Source: Chondrosia reniformis
Taxonomy: Eukaryota > Porifera > Demospongiae > Chondrillida > Chondrillidae
Length of the DNA: 64,000 bases
Direction: 5' to 3'
Assembly: GCA_947172415.1 (NCBI GenBank)
Contig: OX359201.1
Coordinates: 3,100,001-3,164,000 of the forward strand
A model generated the notes under the pieces. It ran no database searches, was not told the origin of the DNA, and saw only the letters and a list, made by a program, of their open reading frames with translations. Positions 49,731 through 61,500 of this stretch are shown here, one piece after another (the stretch's first letter is position 1; each line of letters begins with the position of its first letter). Made by a program: the position numbers and the translations under genes.

Positions 49731-52700
49731 AATCTGAATAATGGGTCCCCAAAGCTCTACGAACTATCACCGAGTCAAAAATGGCCACCGATTTTGAAAA
49801 TATGGGCTCTGAAGTCGTACCGAAGACCGTTTAAGGATAAAAATGGCCGCCGAATTCGAATAAAGGATCAACGAAGCTCTACGACCTATCACTGAGTTAA
49901 AATGGCCGCCGGTTTTGAAAATATGGGCTATGAAGCCGTAACAAAGACCGTTTCAAGGATAAAAATGGCCGCCGAATCCGAATAAAGGGTCCCCGAAGCT
50001 CTACGATCTATCACCGAGTTAAAAATGGTCGCCGATTTTGAAAATATGGGCTATGAAGCCATACCGAAGACCTTTTTCTAGGATAAAAATGGCTGCAGAA
50101 TCCGAATAAATCGTCCCCGAAGCTCTATGACCTATCACCGAGTTAAAAATTGCCGCCTATTTTGAAAATATGGGCTATGAAGCTGTACCGAAGATAGTTT
50201 CTAGGATAAAAATTGCCGCCGAATGCGATTAAAGGGTCCCCGAAGCTCTACGACCTATCCCCGAGTTAAAAATGGCCGCCGATTTCGAAAATATGGGCTA
50301 TGAAGCCGTAACGAAGACCATTTCTAGGATAAAAATGGCCGCCGAATCCGATTAAAGGGTCCCCGAAGCTCCACGACCTATCACCGAGATAAAAATGTCC
50401 AGCGATTTCGAAAATATGGGCTATGAAGCCGTACCGAAGACAGTTTCTAGGATAAAATGGCCGCCGAATCTGAATAAAGGGTCCCCGAAGGTCTACGACC
50501 TATCCTTGAGATAAAAATGGTCGCCGATTTCGAAAATATGGGCTGTGAAGGCTTACCGAAGACCATTCTGGGATAAGAATGGCCGCCGAATCCGATTAAA
50601 GGGTCCACGAAACTCTACGACCTATCCCCGAGTTAAAAATGGCCGTCGATTTCGAAAATATGGGCTATGAAACGGTTACGAAGAACATTTCTAAGATAAA
50701 ATGGCCGCCGAATCAGAATTAAGGATAGCCGACGCTCTACGACCTATCACTGAGATAAAAATGCCCGCCGATTTCGAAAATATGGGCTATGAAGCCGTAC
50801 CGAAGACAGTTTCTAGGATAAAAATGGCCGCCGAATCTGAATAAAGGGTCCCTGAAGCTCTACGACCTATCACCGAGTTAAAAATAGCCGCCGATTTCGA
50901 AAATATGGGCTATGAAACTGTACCGAAGACCATTTCCAGGATAAAAATGGCCGCCGAATCGAAATGAAGGGTCCCCGAAGCTCTACGAACTATCACCGAG
51001 TTAAAAATGGCTGCCGATTTCGAAAATATGGGCTATGAAGCCGTCCCGAAGATAGTTTCCAGGATAAAAATGGCTGCCAAATCCGATTAAAGGGTCCCCG
51101 AAGCTCTACGACCTATCCCCAAGTTTAAAATGGCCCCCGATTTTGAAAATATGGGCTATGAAGCTGTAACAAAGACAGTTTCTAGGATAAAAATGGCCGC
51201 TGAATCCGATTAAAGGGTCCCCGAAGCTCTACGACCTATCCCCGAGTTAAAAATGGCCGCCAATTTGGAAAATATGGGTTTTTGAAGCCGTACCGAAGAC
51301 CGTTTCCAGGATAAAAATGGCCGCCGAATTCAATTAAAGGATCCCCCGAAGCTCTACGACCTATCCCCGAGTTAAAAATGGCCGCCGAATTTTAAAATAT
51401 GGGTATTAAGGCTTATCGAAGACCTTTCTAGGATTAAAATGGCCGCCGAATCCGATTAACGGGTCCCCGAAGCTCTACGACCTATGACCGAGTTTAAAAT
51501 TGCCGCCAATTTTGAAAATGTGGGCTATGAAGCCGTACTGAAGACGTTTCCAGGATAAAAATGGCCGCCGAATCCGAATAAAGGGTCCCTGAAGCTCTAC
51601 GACCTATCACCAAGTTAAAAATGGCCACCGATTTCGAAAAAATGGGCTATGACGCCGTACCGTAGACCTTTTCTAGGATAAAAATTGACGCCAAATCTGA
51701 ATAAAGGGTCCCTGAAGCTCTACGACCTATGACTGAGTTAAAAATTGCAGCTAATTTGGAAAATATGGGCTATGAAGCCGTACCGAAGACGTTTCTAGGA
51801 TAAAAATGGCCGGCGAAACCTAATAAAGGGTCCCCGGAGCTCTACGACCTATCACCAAGGCAAAAATGGCCACTGATTTAGAAAATATGGGCTATGAAGC
51901 CGTACCGACGACTGTTTCCAGGTTAAAAATTGCTGCCAATTTCGAAAATATGGGCTATGAAACCGTAATGAAGGTCGTTTCTAGGATAAAATTGGCCGCC
52001 GAATTTGATTAAAGGGTCCCCGAAGCTCTACGACCTATCCCTGAGTTAAAAATGGCCCTCGATTTCAAAAATATGGGCTATGAATTTGTAACAAAGACCG
52101 TTTCTAGGATAAAATGGCTGCCTTATCCGATTAAAGGGTCCCCGAAGCTCTACGACCTATCCCGAGTTAAAAATGGCCGCCGATTTTGAAAATATGGGCT
52201 ATGAAGCCGTACCAAAGATAGTTTCTAGTATAAAAATTGCCGCGGAATCCGATTAAAGGGTCCCCGAAGCTCTACGACCTATCCCTGAGTTAAAAATGGC
52301 CGCCGATTTCGAAAATATGGGCTATGAAGCCGTAACGAAGACCATTTCTAGGATAAAAATGGCCGCCGAATCCGATTAAAGGGTCCCCGAAGCTCCACGA
52401 CCTATCACCGAGATAAAAATGTCCACCGATTTTGAAAATATGGGCTATGAAGCCGTTCCGAAGACAGTTTCTAGGATAAAAATGGCCGCAGAATCTGAAT
52501 AAAGGGTCCCCAAAGGACCCCACCTATCCTTGAGATAAAAATGGTCGCCGATTTCGAAAATATGGGCTGTGAAGGCTTACCGAAGACCTTTCTGGGATAA
52601 GAATGGCCGCCGATTCCGATTAAAGGGTCCCCGAAACTCTACGACCTATCCCCGAGTTAAAAATGGCTGCCGATTTCGAAAATATGGTCTACGAAGTTGT

Positions 52701-53159
52701 AACAAAGACCGTTTCTAGGATAAAAATGGCCGCCGAATCCGATTAAAGGGTCCCCGAAGCTCTACGACCTATCCCCGAGTTTAAAATGGCCGCCGATTTC
52801 GAAAATATGGGCTATGAAGCGGTAACAAAGACCATTTCTAGGATAAAATGGCCGCCGAATCAGAATGTAGGATCCCCGACGCTCTACGACCTATCACAGA
52901 GATAAAAAGGGCGGCCGATATCGAAAATATGGGCTATGAAGCCGTACCGAAGACAGTTTTGTAGGATAAAAATGGCCGACGAATTCGAAGAACTGATCCC
53001 CGAAGGTCTTCTACCTATCACCGAGTTAAAAATGGCTGCCGATTTCGAAAATCTCTGATAAAAATGGCCGCCGAATCCGATTAAAGGTTCCCCGAAGCTC
53101 CACGACCTATCACCGAGATTAAAATGGCCACCGATTTCGAAAATATGGGCTATGAAACC

Positions 53160-56100
53160 TTAATGAAGGTCGTTTCTAGGATAGAAATGGCCGCCGAATT
53201 TGATTAAAGGGTCCCTGAAGCTCTACGACCTATTCCTGAGTTAAAAATGGCCGCCGATTTCGAAAATATGTGCTATGAAGTTGTAACAAAGACCGTTTCT
53301 AGGATAAAAATGGCCGCCTAATCCGATTAAAAGGTCCCCGAAGCTCTACGACCTATCCCGAGTTAAAAATGGCCGCCGAATTTGAAAATATGGGCTATGA
53401 AGCCGTACTGAAGATAGTTTCTAGGAAAAAAATGGCCGTCGAATCCGATTAAAGGGTCCCCGAAGCTCTACAACCTATCCCCGAGTTAAAAATGGCCGCT
53501 GATTTCCAAAATATGGTCTATGAAGCCGTAACGAAGACCATTACTAGGATTTAAATGGCCGCCGAATCGGATTAAAGGGTCCCCGAAGCTCCACGACCTA
53601 TAACCGAGATAAAAATGGCCACCGATTTCGAAAATTTGGGCTATGAAGCCGTACCGAAGACAGTTTCTAGGATAAAAATGGCCGTCGAAACCGATTAAAG
53701 GGTCCCCGAAGCTCTACGACCTATCCCCGAGTTAAAACTGGCCGCCGATTTCGAAAATATGGGCTATGAAGCCGTACCGAAGACCTTTTCTAGGATAAAA
53801 ATGGCCGCCGAATCCGAATAAAGGGTCCCCGAAGCTCTACGACCTATCCCTGAGTTTAAAAATGGCCGCCGATTTCGAAAATATGAGCTATGAAGCCGAA
53901 ACGAAGACCATTTTTAGGATAAAAATGGCCGCCGAATCCGATTAAAGGGTCCCCGAACCTCTACGATCTATCCCTGAGTTAAAATGGCCGCCGATTTCGA
54001 AAATATGGGCTATGAAGTTGTAACAAAGACCGTTTCTAGGATAAAAGTGGCCGCCGAATCCGATTAAAGGGTCCCCGAAGCTCCACGACCTATCACCGAG
54101 ATAAAAATGGCCACCGATTTCGAAAAGATAGGCTATGAAACCTTAATGAAGGTCGTTTCTAGGATAGAAATGGCCGCCGAATTTGATTAAAGGGTCCCCG
54201 AAGCTCTAGGACCTATTCCTGAGTTAAAAATGGCCGCCGATTTCGAAAATATGTGCTATGAAGTTGTAACAAACACCGTTTCTAGGATAAAAATGGCCGC
54301 CTAATCCGATTAAAAGGTCCCCGAAGCTCTACGACCTATCCCGAGTTAAAAATGGCCGCTGAATTTGAAAATATGGGCTATGAAGCCGTTCTGAAGACCA
54401 TTTCTAGGATAAAAATGGCCGCCGAATCCGATTAAAGCGTCTCCGAAGCTCTACGACCTATCCCCGAGTTAAAAATGGCGGCTGATTTCGAAAATATGGT
54501 CTATGGAGCCGTAACGAAGACCATTTCTAGGATTTAAATGGCCGCCGAATCCGAATAAAGGGTCCCCGAAGCTCTACGACCTATCCCTGAGTTTAAAAAT
54601 GGCCGCCGATTTCGAAAATATGAGCTATGAAGCCGAAACGAAGACCATTTTTAGGATAAAAATGGCCGCCGAATCCGATTAAAGGGTCCCCGAAGCTCTA
54701 CGATCTATCCCTGAGTTAAAATGGCCGCCGATTTCGAAAATATGGGCTATGAAGTTGTAACAAAGACCGTTTCTAGGATAAAAGTGGCCGCCGAATCCGA
54801 TTAAAGGGTCCCCGAAGCTCCACGACCTATCACCGAGATAAAAATGGCCACCGATTTCGAAAAGATAGGCTATGAAACCTTAATGAAGGTCGTTTCTAGG
54901 ATAGAAATGGCCGCCGAATTTGATTAAAGGGTCCCCGAAGCTCTAGGACCTATTCCTGAGTTAAAAATGGCCGCCGATTTCGAAAATATGTGCTATGAAG
55001 TTGTAACAAACACCGTTTCTAGGATAAAAATGGCCGCCTAATCCGATTAAAAGGTCCCCGAAGCTCTACGACCTATCCCGAGTTAAAAATGGCCGCTGAA
55101 TTTGAAAATATGGGCTATGAAGCCGTTCTGAAGACCATTTCTAGGATAAAAATGGCCGCCGAATCCGATTAAAGCGTCTCCGAAGCTCTACGACCTATCC
55201 CCGAGTTAAAAATGGCGGCTGATTTCGAAAATATGGTCTATGGAGCCGTAACGAAGACCATTTCTAGGATTTAAATGGCCGCCGAATCGGATTAAAGGGT
55301 CCCCGAAATTCCACGACCTATAACCGAGATAAAAATGGCCACCGATTTCGAAAATTTGGGCTATGAAGCCGTACCGAAAACAGTTTCTAGGATAAAAATG
55401 GCCGTCGAAACCGATTAAAGGGTCCCCGAAGCTCTACGACCTATCCCCGAGTTAAAACTGGCCGCCGATTTCGAAAATATGGGCTATGAAGCCGTACCGA
55501 AGACCTTTTCTAGGATAAAAATGGCCGCCGAATCCGAATAAAGGGTCCCCGAAGCTCTACGACCTATCCCCGAGTTAAAAATGGCCCCCGATTATGAAAA
55601 TATGAGCTATGAAGCCGAAACGAAGACCATTTTTAGGATAAAATGGCCGCCGAATCCGATTAAAGGGTCCCCGAAGCTCTACGATCTATCCCTGAGTTAA
55701 AATGGCCGCCGATTTCGAAAATATGGGCTATGAAGTTGTAACAAAGACCGTTTCTAGGATAAAAGTGGCCGCCGAATCCGATTAAAGGGTCCCCGAAGCT
55801 CCACGACCTATCACCGAGATAAAAATGGCCACCGATTTCGAAAACAGGATATTAAACCTAAATGAAGGTCGTTTCTAGGATAGAAATGGCCGCCGAATCC
55901 GATTAAAGGGTCCCCGAAGCTCTACGACCTATTCCTGAGTTAAAAATGGCCGCCGATTTCGAAAATATGTGCTATGAAGTTGTAACAAAGACCGTTTCTA
56001 GGATAAAAATGGCCGCCTAATCCGATTAAAAGGTCCCCGAAGCTCTACGACCTATCCCGAGTTAAAAATGGCCGCTGATTTCGAAAATATGGTCTATGAA

Positions 56101-56290
56101 GCCATAACGAAGACCATTTCTAGGATTTAAATGGCCGCCGAATCGGTTTAAAGGGTCCCCGAAGCTTCATGACCTATAATCGAGATAAAAATGGCCACCG
56201 ATTTCGAAAATTTGGGCTATGAAGCCGTACCGAAGACAGTTTCTAGGATAAAAATGGCCGTCGAAACCGATTAAAGGGTCCCCGAAGCTC
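53160..56290 (+). repeat. 6- to 8-unit higher-order repeats within satellite B
   Basis: The variant ATAGAAATGG recurs at 53,181, 54,164, 54,901 and 55,880 (spacings 983, 737 and 979 bp, close to 8, 6 and 8 units). A near-identical block of about 737 bp is tandemly duplicated: TGAGTTTAAAAATGG at 53,851 and 54,588. The GGATTTAAATGG variant also recurs near 53,547, 55,267 and 56,127. Confidence 0.82.
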
Positions 56291-56702
56291 TACGACCTAT
56301 CCCCGAGTTAAAAATGGCCGCCGATTTCGAAAATATGGGCTATGAAGCCGTACCGAAGACCTTTTCTAGGATAAAAATAGCCGCCGAATCCGAATAAAGG
56401 GTCCACGAAGCTCTACGAACTATCCCCGAGTTAAAAATGGCCGCCGATTTCGAAAATATGAGCTATGAAGCCGAAACGAAGACCATTTTTAGGATAAAAA
56501 TGGTCGCCGAATCCGATTAAAGGGTCCCCGAAGCTCTACGACCTATCCCTGAGTTAAAATGGCCGCCGATTTCGAAAATATGGGCTATGAAGCCGTAACA
56601 AAGACCGTTTCTAGGATAAAAGTGGCCGTCGAATCCGATTAAAGGGTCCACGATGCTCTCCGACTTATCCCCGAGTTAAAAATGATCCCTGATTTTAAAA
56701 AA

Positions 56703-57640
56703 TACACCTTTTTTGCCCTCACAGGCCAGTTAAGCCATTAAGACCATCATCGCCAAAATGGCCGATGAAGTCCAATACGGCCTTTTCGAAAATGAGACCC
56801 TTAACGGCCTCCCTGACCGGGTAGAGTCTAAATGGCAATTTTCAAATAAGCCTTTTTTGCCCTCACAGGCCAGTAAGGCCGTTAAGACCCTCATCGCCAA
56901 AAGGGCCGATGGGGTCCAAAACGGCCATTTTTGAAATGAAGCCCTTAACGGCCTTAATGGCCGCCGAGAGTCAAAATGGCATTTTTCAAAAAACGCAATT
57001 TTTACTGTCACAGGCCAGAAAGGCCGTTAAGAGCCTCATCGCCAAAAGGGCCGATGGGGTCCATAACGGCCATTTTTGAAATGAAGCCCTTAACGGCCTT
57101 AATGGCCGCCGGGAGTCAAAATGGCATTTTTCAAAAAACGCAATTTTTACTCTCACAGACCAGAAAGGCCGTTTAGAGCCTCATCGCCAAAAGGGCCGAT
57201 GGGGTCCAAAACGGCCATTTTTGAAATGAAGCCCTTAACGGCTTACTGGCGGGCGGGAGTCAAAATGGCATATTTTAACAAACGCCGTTTTTGCCCTCAC
57301 AGGCCAGTAAGGCCCTTAACGGCCTTACTGTCGGGCGGGAGTCAAAATGGCATATTTCAACAAACGCCGTTTTTGCTCCCACAGGCCAGTCAGGCCGTTA
57401 AGAGCCTCATCGCCAAAAGGGCCGATGGGGTCCAAAACGGCCATTTTGGAAATGAAGCCCTTAACGGCCTCACTGGCCGGCGGGAGTCAAAATGGCATTT
57501 TTCAAAAAATGCCGATTTTGTCCTCACAGGCCAGTAAGGCCGTTAAGACCCTCATCGTCAAAAGGGCCGATGGGGTCCAAAACGGCCATTTTTAAATGAA
57601 GCCTTTAACGGCCTTACTGGCCGGCGGGAGTCAAAATGGC
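56703..57640 (+). repeat. Satellite C array, forward (145-bp unit)
   Basis: CACAGGCCAG (or CACAGACCAG) recurs at 56,720, 56,864, 57,009, 57,154, 57,298, 57,380 and 57,525. The unit is therefore 144-145 bp, with one truncated 82-bp unit. Words in order: GGCCAGTAAGGCCGTTAAG, CCTCATCGCCAAAAGGGCC, GATGGGGTCCAAAACGGCC, ATTTTTGAAATGAAGCCC, TTAACGGCCTTACTGGCC, GGGAGTCAAAATGGC, and an A/T-rich end. Each unit carries an internal inverted repeat of about 18 bp. Because 145 is not a multiple of 3, the open frames of 66-138 codons rotate through frames between units; they are satellite translations, not genes. Confidence 0.93.
57529..57622. repeat. Stem-loop within a satellite C unit (best example)
   Basis: GGCCAGTAAGGCCGTTAA (57,529-57,546) is perfectly inverted as TTAACGGCCTTACTGGCC (57,605-57,622) with a 58-bp spacer. 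Equivalent pairs are present in most other C units with a few mismatches, on both arms of the large palindrome. Confidence 0.85.
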
Positions 57641-57655
57641 GTTTTTTTGAAAAAT
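57641..57655. other. Centre of large B-C / C'-B' palindrome
   Basis: TCAAAATGGC (57,631-57,640) is mirrored as GCCATTTTAA (57,656-57,665) around a 15-bp A/T-rich spacer. Left of this point satellites B and C run forward; right of it they run in reverse. Local symmetry places the axis at 57,648. The B/C junctions on the two sides average to 57,608; the 40-bp shift is explained by the truncated C unit and small indels. Confidence 0.88.
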
Positions 57656-58507
57656 GCCATTTTAACTCTCGCCGCCAATTAAGGCTGTTAAGGGCTTCAT
57701 TTCCAAAAAGCCGCTTTCAACCCAATCGACCCTTTTCGCCATGAGGGTTTTAACGGCCTTTCTGGCCTGTGCGAGTAAAAATTGCGTTTTTTGAAAAATG
57801 CCACTTTGACTCTCGCCGGCCAGTAAGGCCGTTAAGGGCTTCATTTCCAAAACGGCCGTTTTGGACCCCATCGACCCTTTTGACCATGAGGGTTTTAACG
57901 GCCTTTCTGGCCTGTGCGAGTAAAAATTGCGTTTTTTGAAAAATGCCACTTTGACTCTCGCCGGCCAGTAAGGCCGTTAAGGGCTTCATTTCCAAAACGG
58001 CCGTTTTGGACCCCATCGACCCTTTTGACCATGAGGGTCTTAACGGCCTTTCTGGCCTGTGAGAGTAAAAATTGCGTTTTTTGAAAAATGCCACTTTGAC
58101 TCTCGCCGGCCAGTGAGGCCGTTAAGGGCTTCATTTCCAAAACGGCCGTTTTAGACCCCATCGACCCTTTTGGCCATGAGGGTCTTAACGGCCTTTCTGG
58201 CCTGTGAGAGTAAAAATTGCGTTTTTTGAAAAATGCCATTTTGACTCTCGCCGGCCAGTAAGGCCCTTAAGGGCTTCATTTCCAAAACAGCCGTTTTGGA
58301 CCCCATCGGCACTTTTGGCGATGAGGGTCTTAACGGCCTTACTGGCCTGTGAAGGCAAAAAAGACTTTTTTTGAAAATTGCCATTTAGACTATACCCGGC
58401 CAGGGAGGCAGTTAAGGGTCTCATTTTCGAAAAGGCCGTTTTGGACTTCATCGCCCTTTTTGGCGATGATGGTCTTAATGGCTTAACTGGCCTGTGAAGG
58501 CAAAAAA
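57656..58507 (-). repeat. Satellite C array, inverted arm
   Basis: Reverse-complement C units with GGCCTGT at 57,764, 57,909, 58,054, 58,199, 58,344 and 58,489, an exact 145-bp period with no drift. The open frames of 77-114 codons on the minus strand share peptides such as MAFFKKRNFYSHRPERPL and simply re-read the same repeat. Confidence 0.93.
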
Positions 58508-61500
58508 GGTGTATTTTTAAAATCGGAGATCATTTTTAACTCGGGGATAGGTCGGAGAGCTTCGTGGACCCTTTAATCGGATTCGGCGGCCACTTTTATC
58601 CTAGAAACGGTCTTTGTTACAACTTCGTAGCCCATATTTTTGAAATCGGCGGCCATTTTAACTCAGGGATAGGTCGTAGAGCTTCGGGGACCCTTTAATC
58701 GGTTTCGACGGCCATTTTTATCCTAGAAACTGTCTTCGGTACGGCTTCATAGCCCAAATTTTCGAAATCGGCGGCCATTTTTATCTCGGTTATAGGTCGT
58801 GGAGCTTCGGGGACCCTTTAATCCGATTCGGCGGCCATTTTAATCCTAGAAATGGTCTTCGTTACGGCTTCATAGACCATATTTTCGAAATCAGCGGCCA
58901 TTTTTAACTCGGGGATAGGTCGTAGAGCTTCGGGGACCCTTTAATCGGATTAGGCGGCCATTTTTATCCTAGAAACGGTCTTCGTTACGACTTCATAGCC
59001 CACATTTTCGAAATCGACGGCCATTTTTATCTCGGTTATAGGTCGTAGAGCTTCGGGGACCTTTTAAACGGATTTAGCGGCCATTTTTATCCTAGAAATG
59101 GTCTTCGTTACGGCTTCATAGCCCATATTTTGGAAATCGGTGGCCATTTTTAACTCGGGGATAGGTCGTAGAGCTTCGGGGACCCTTTATTCGGATTCGG
59201 CGGCCGTTTTTATCCTAGAAAAGGTCTTCGGCACGGATTCATAGCCCATATTTTCGAAATCGGCGGCCATTTTTAACTCGGGGATAGGTCGTAAACATTC
59301 GGGGACCCTTTAATCGGTTTCGACGGCCATTTTTAATCTAGAAACTGTCTTCGGTACGGCTTCATAGCCCAAATTTTCGAAATCGGCGGCCATTTTTATC
59401 TCGGTTATAGGTCGTGGAGCTTTGGGGACCCTTTAATCCGATTCGGCGGCCATTTTAATCCTAGAAATGGTCTTCGTTACGGCTTCATAGACCATATTTT
59501 CGAAATCAGCGGCCATTTTTAACTCGGGGATAGGTCGTAGAGCCTCGGGGACCCTTTAATCGGATTAGGCGGCCATTTTTATCCTAGAAACGGTCTTCGT
59601 TACGGCTTCATAGCCCACATTTTCGAAATCGACGGCCTTTTTTATCTCGGTGATAGGTCGTAGAGCTTCGGGGACCTTTTAATCGGATTTAGCGGCCATT
59701 TTTATCCTAGAAATGGTCTTCGTTACGGCTTCATAGCCCATATTTTGGAAATCGGTGGCCATTTTTCGCTAGGGGATAGATCGCAGAGCTTCGGGGACCC
59801 TTTAATCGGATTCAGCGGCCATTTTTATCCTAGAAATGGTCTTCGTTACGGCTTCATAGCCCATATTTTGGAAATCGGCGGCCATTTTTAGCTCGGGGAT
59901 AGGTCGTTGAGCTTCGGGGGCCCTTTAATTGGATTAGGCGGCCATTTTAATCTTGGAAACTGTCTTCGGTATGGCTTTACAGCCTTCATTTTCGAAAGCG
60001 GCGGTCATTTTTATTTCGGTGATAGGTCGTAGAGCTTGGGGGATCCTTTAATCGGATTCAACGGCCATTTTTATCCTAGAAATGGCCTTCGTTACGGATT
60101 CATAGCCCATATTTTGGAAATCGGCGGCCATTTTAAGCTCGGTGATAGTTCGTTGAGCTTCGGGGACCCTTTAATCGGAATAGGCAGCCATTTTTATCCT
60201 AGAAACGGTCTTCGTTACGGCTTCATAGCCCATATTTTCGAAATCGGCGGCCATATTTAATTCGGGGATAGGTCGTAGAGCTTCGGGGACCCTTTAATCG
60301 GATTAGGCGGCCATTTTTATCCCAGAAATGGTCTTAGTTACGGCTTCATAGCCCAAATTTTGGAAATCGGCGGCCATTTTTAGCTCGGGGATAGGTCGTA
60401 GAGCTTCGGGGACCCTTTAATCGGATTAGGCGGCCATTTTTATCCTAGAAACTGTCTTGGTTACGGCTTCATAGTCCATATTTTCTAAATCGGCGGCCAT
60501 TTATAACTCAGGGATTGGTCGTAGAGTTTCGGGGACCCTTTAATAGGCTTAGGCGGCCATTTTTATCCTAGAAACTGTCTTCGGTATGGCTTCATAGCCC
60601 ATATTTTCGAAATCAGCGGCCATTTTTAACTCGAGGATAGGTCGTAGACCTTCGGGGACCCTTTAATCGGTTTCGACGGCCATTTGTATTCTAGAAACTG
60701 TCTTCGGTACGTCTTCATAGCCCAAATTTTCGAAATCGGCGGCCATTTTTATCTCGGTTATAGGTCGTGGAGCTTCGGGGACCCTTTAATCCGATTCGGC
60801 GGCCATTTTAATCTTAGAAACGGTCTTCGTTACGGCTTCATAGCCCACATTTTCGAAATCGACGGCCATATTTATCTCGGTGATAGGTCGTAGAGCTTCG
60901 GGGACCTTTTAATCGGATTTAGCGGCCATTTTTATCTAAGAAATGGTCTTCGTTACGGCTTCATAGCCCATATTTTGGAAATCGGTGGCCATTTTTAACT
61001 CGGGGATAGGTCGTAGAGCTTCGGGGACCCTTTATTCGGATTCGGCGGCCATTTTTATCCTAGAAAAGGTCTCCGGTACGGCTTCATAGCCCATATTTTC
61101 GAAATCGGCGGCCATTTTTAACTCGGGGATAGGTCGTAGACCTTCGGGGCCCCTTTAATCGGTTTCGACGGCCATTTTTATCCTAGAAACTGTCTTCGGT
61201 ACGGTTTCATAGCCCAAATTTTCGAAATCGGCGGCCATTTTTATCTCGGTTATAGGTCGTGGAGCTTCGGGGACCCTTTAATCCGATTCGGCGGCCATTT
61301 TAATCCTAGAAATGGTCTTCGTTACGGCTTCATAGACCATATTTTCGAAATCAGCGGCCATTTTTAACTCGGGGATAGGTCGTAGAGCTTCGGGGACCCT
61401 TTAATCGGATTAGGCGGCCATTTTTATCCTAGAAAGGGTCTTCGTTAGGGCTTCATAGCCCACATTTTCGAAATCGACGGCCATTTTTATCTCGGTGATA

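Larger units (their letters stand above)
45491..56702 (+). repeat. Satellite B array, forward (123-bp unit, about 91 units)
   Basis: Tandem 123-bp unit, confirmed by spacing of GAAGCT words (for example 50,242 to 50,364). Words in order through a unit: GGATAAAAATGGCCGCCGAA, TCCGATTAAAGGGTCCCC, GAAGCTCTACGACCTATC, CCGAGTTAAAAATGGCCGCC, GATTTCGAAAATATGGGC, TATGAAGCCGTACCGAAGAC, CGTTTCTA. The TAAAAATGGCCGCCGA word occurs twice, about 61 bp apart, so the unit looks like an old dimer. The array is rich in CpG, unlike satellite A. Single-base indels in A-runs are common, so reading frames are not maintained and no gene is called. The first units (45,497-46,300) are the most irregular. Confidence 0.95.

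Noticed and set aside
52290..52523. 77-codon minus-strand frame in satellite B, with similar frames at 60,036-60,260, 60,684-60,893 and 63,547-63,753
   Set aside because: These exist only where the common in-frame TAA and TAG of the unit are altered. The 41-residue repeat is the satellite period, not a protein repeat.
56730..58451. Overlapping open frames of 66-138 codons on both strands in satellite C (peptides such as MAFFKKRNFYSHRPERPL)
   Set aside because: They re-read the 145-bp unit in rotating frames on both arms of the palindrome. They have no start, splice or domain signal and end where indels occur.
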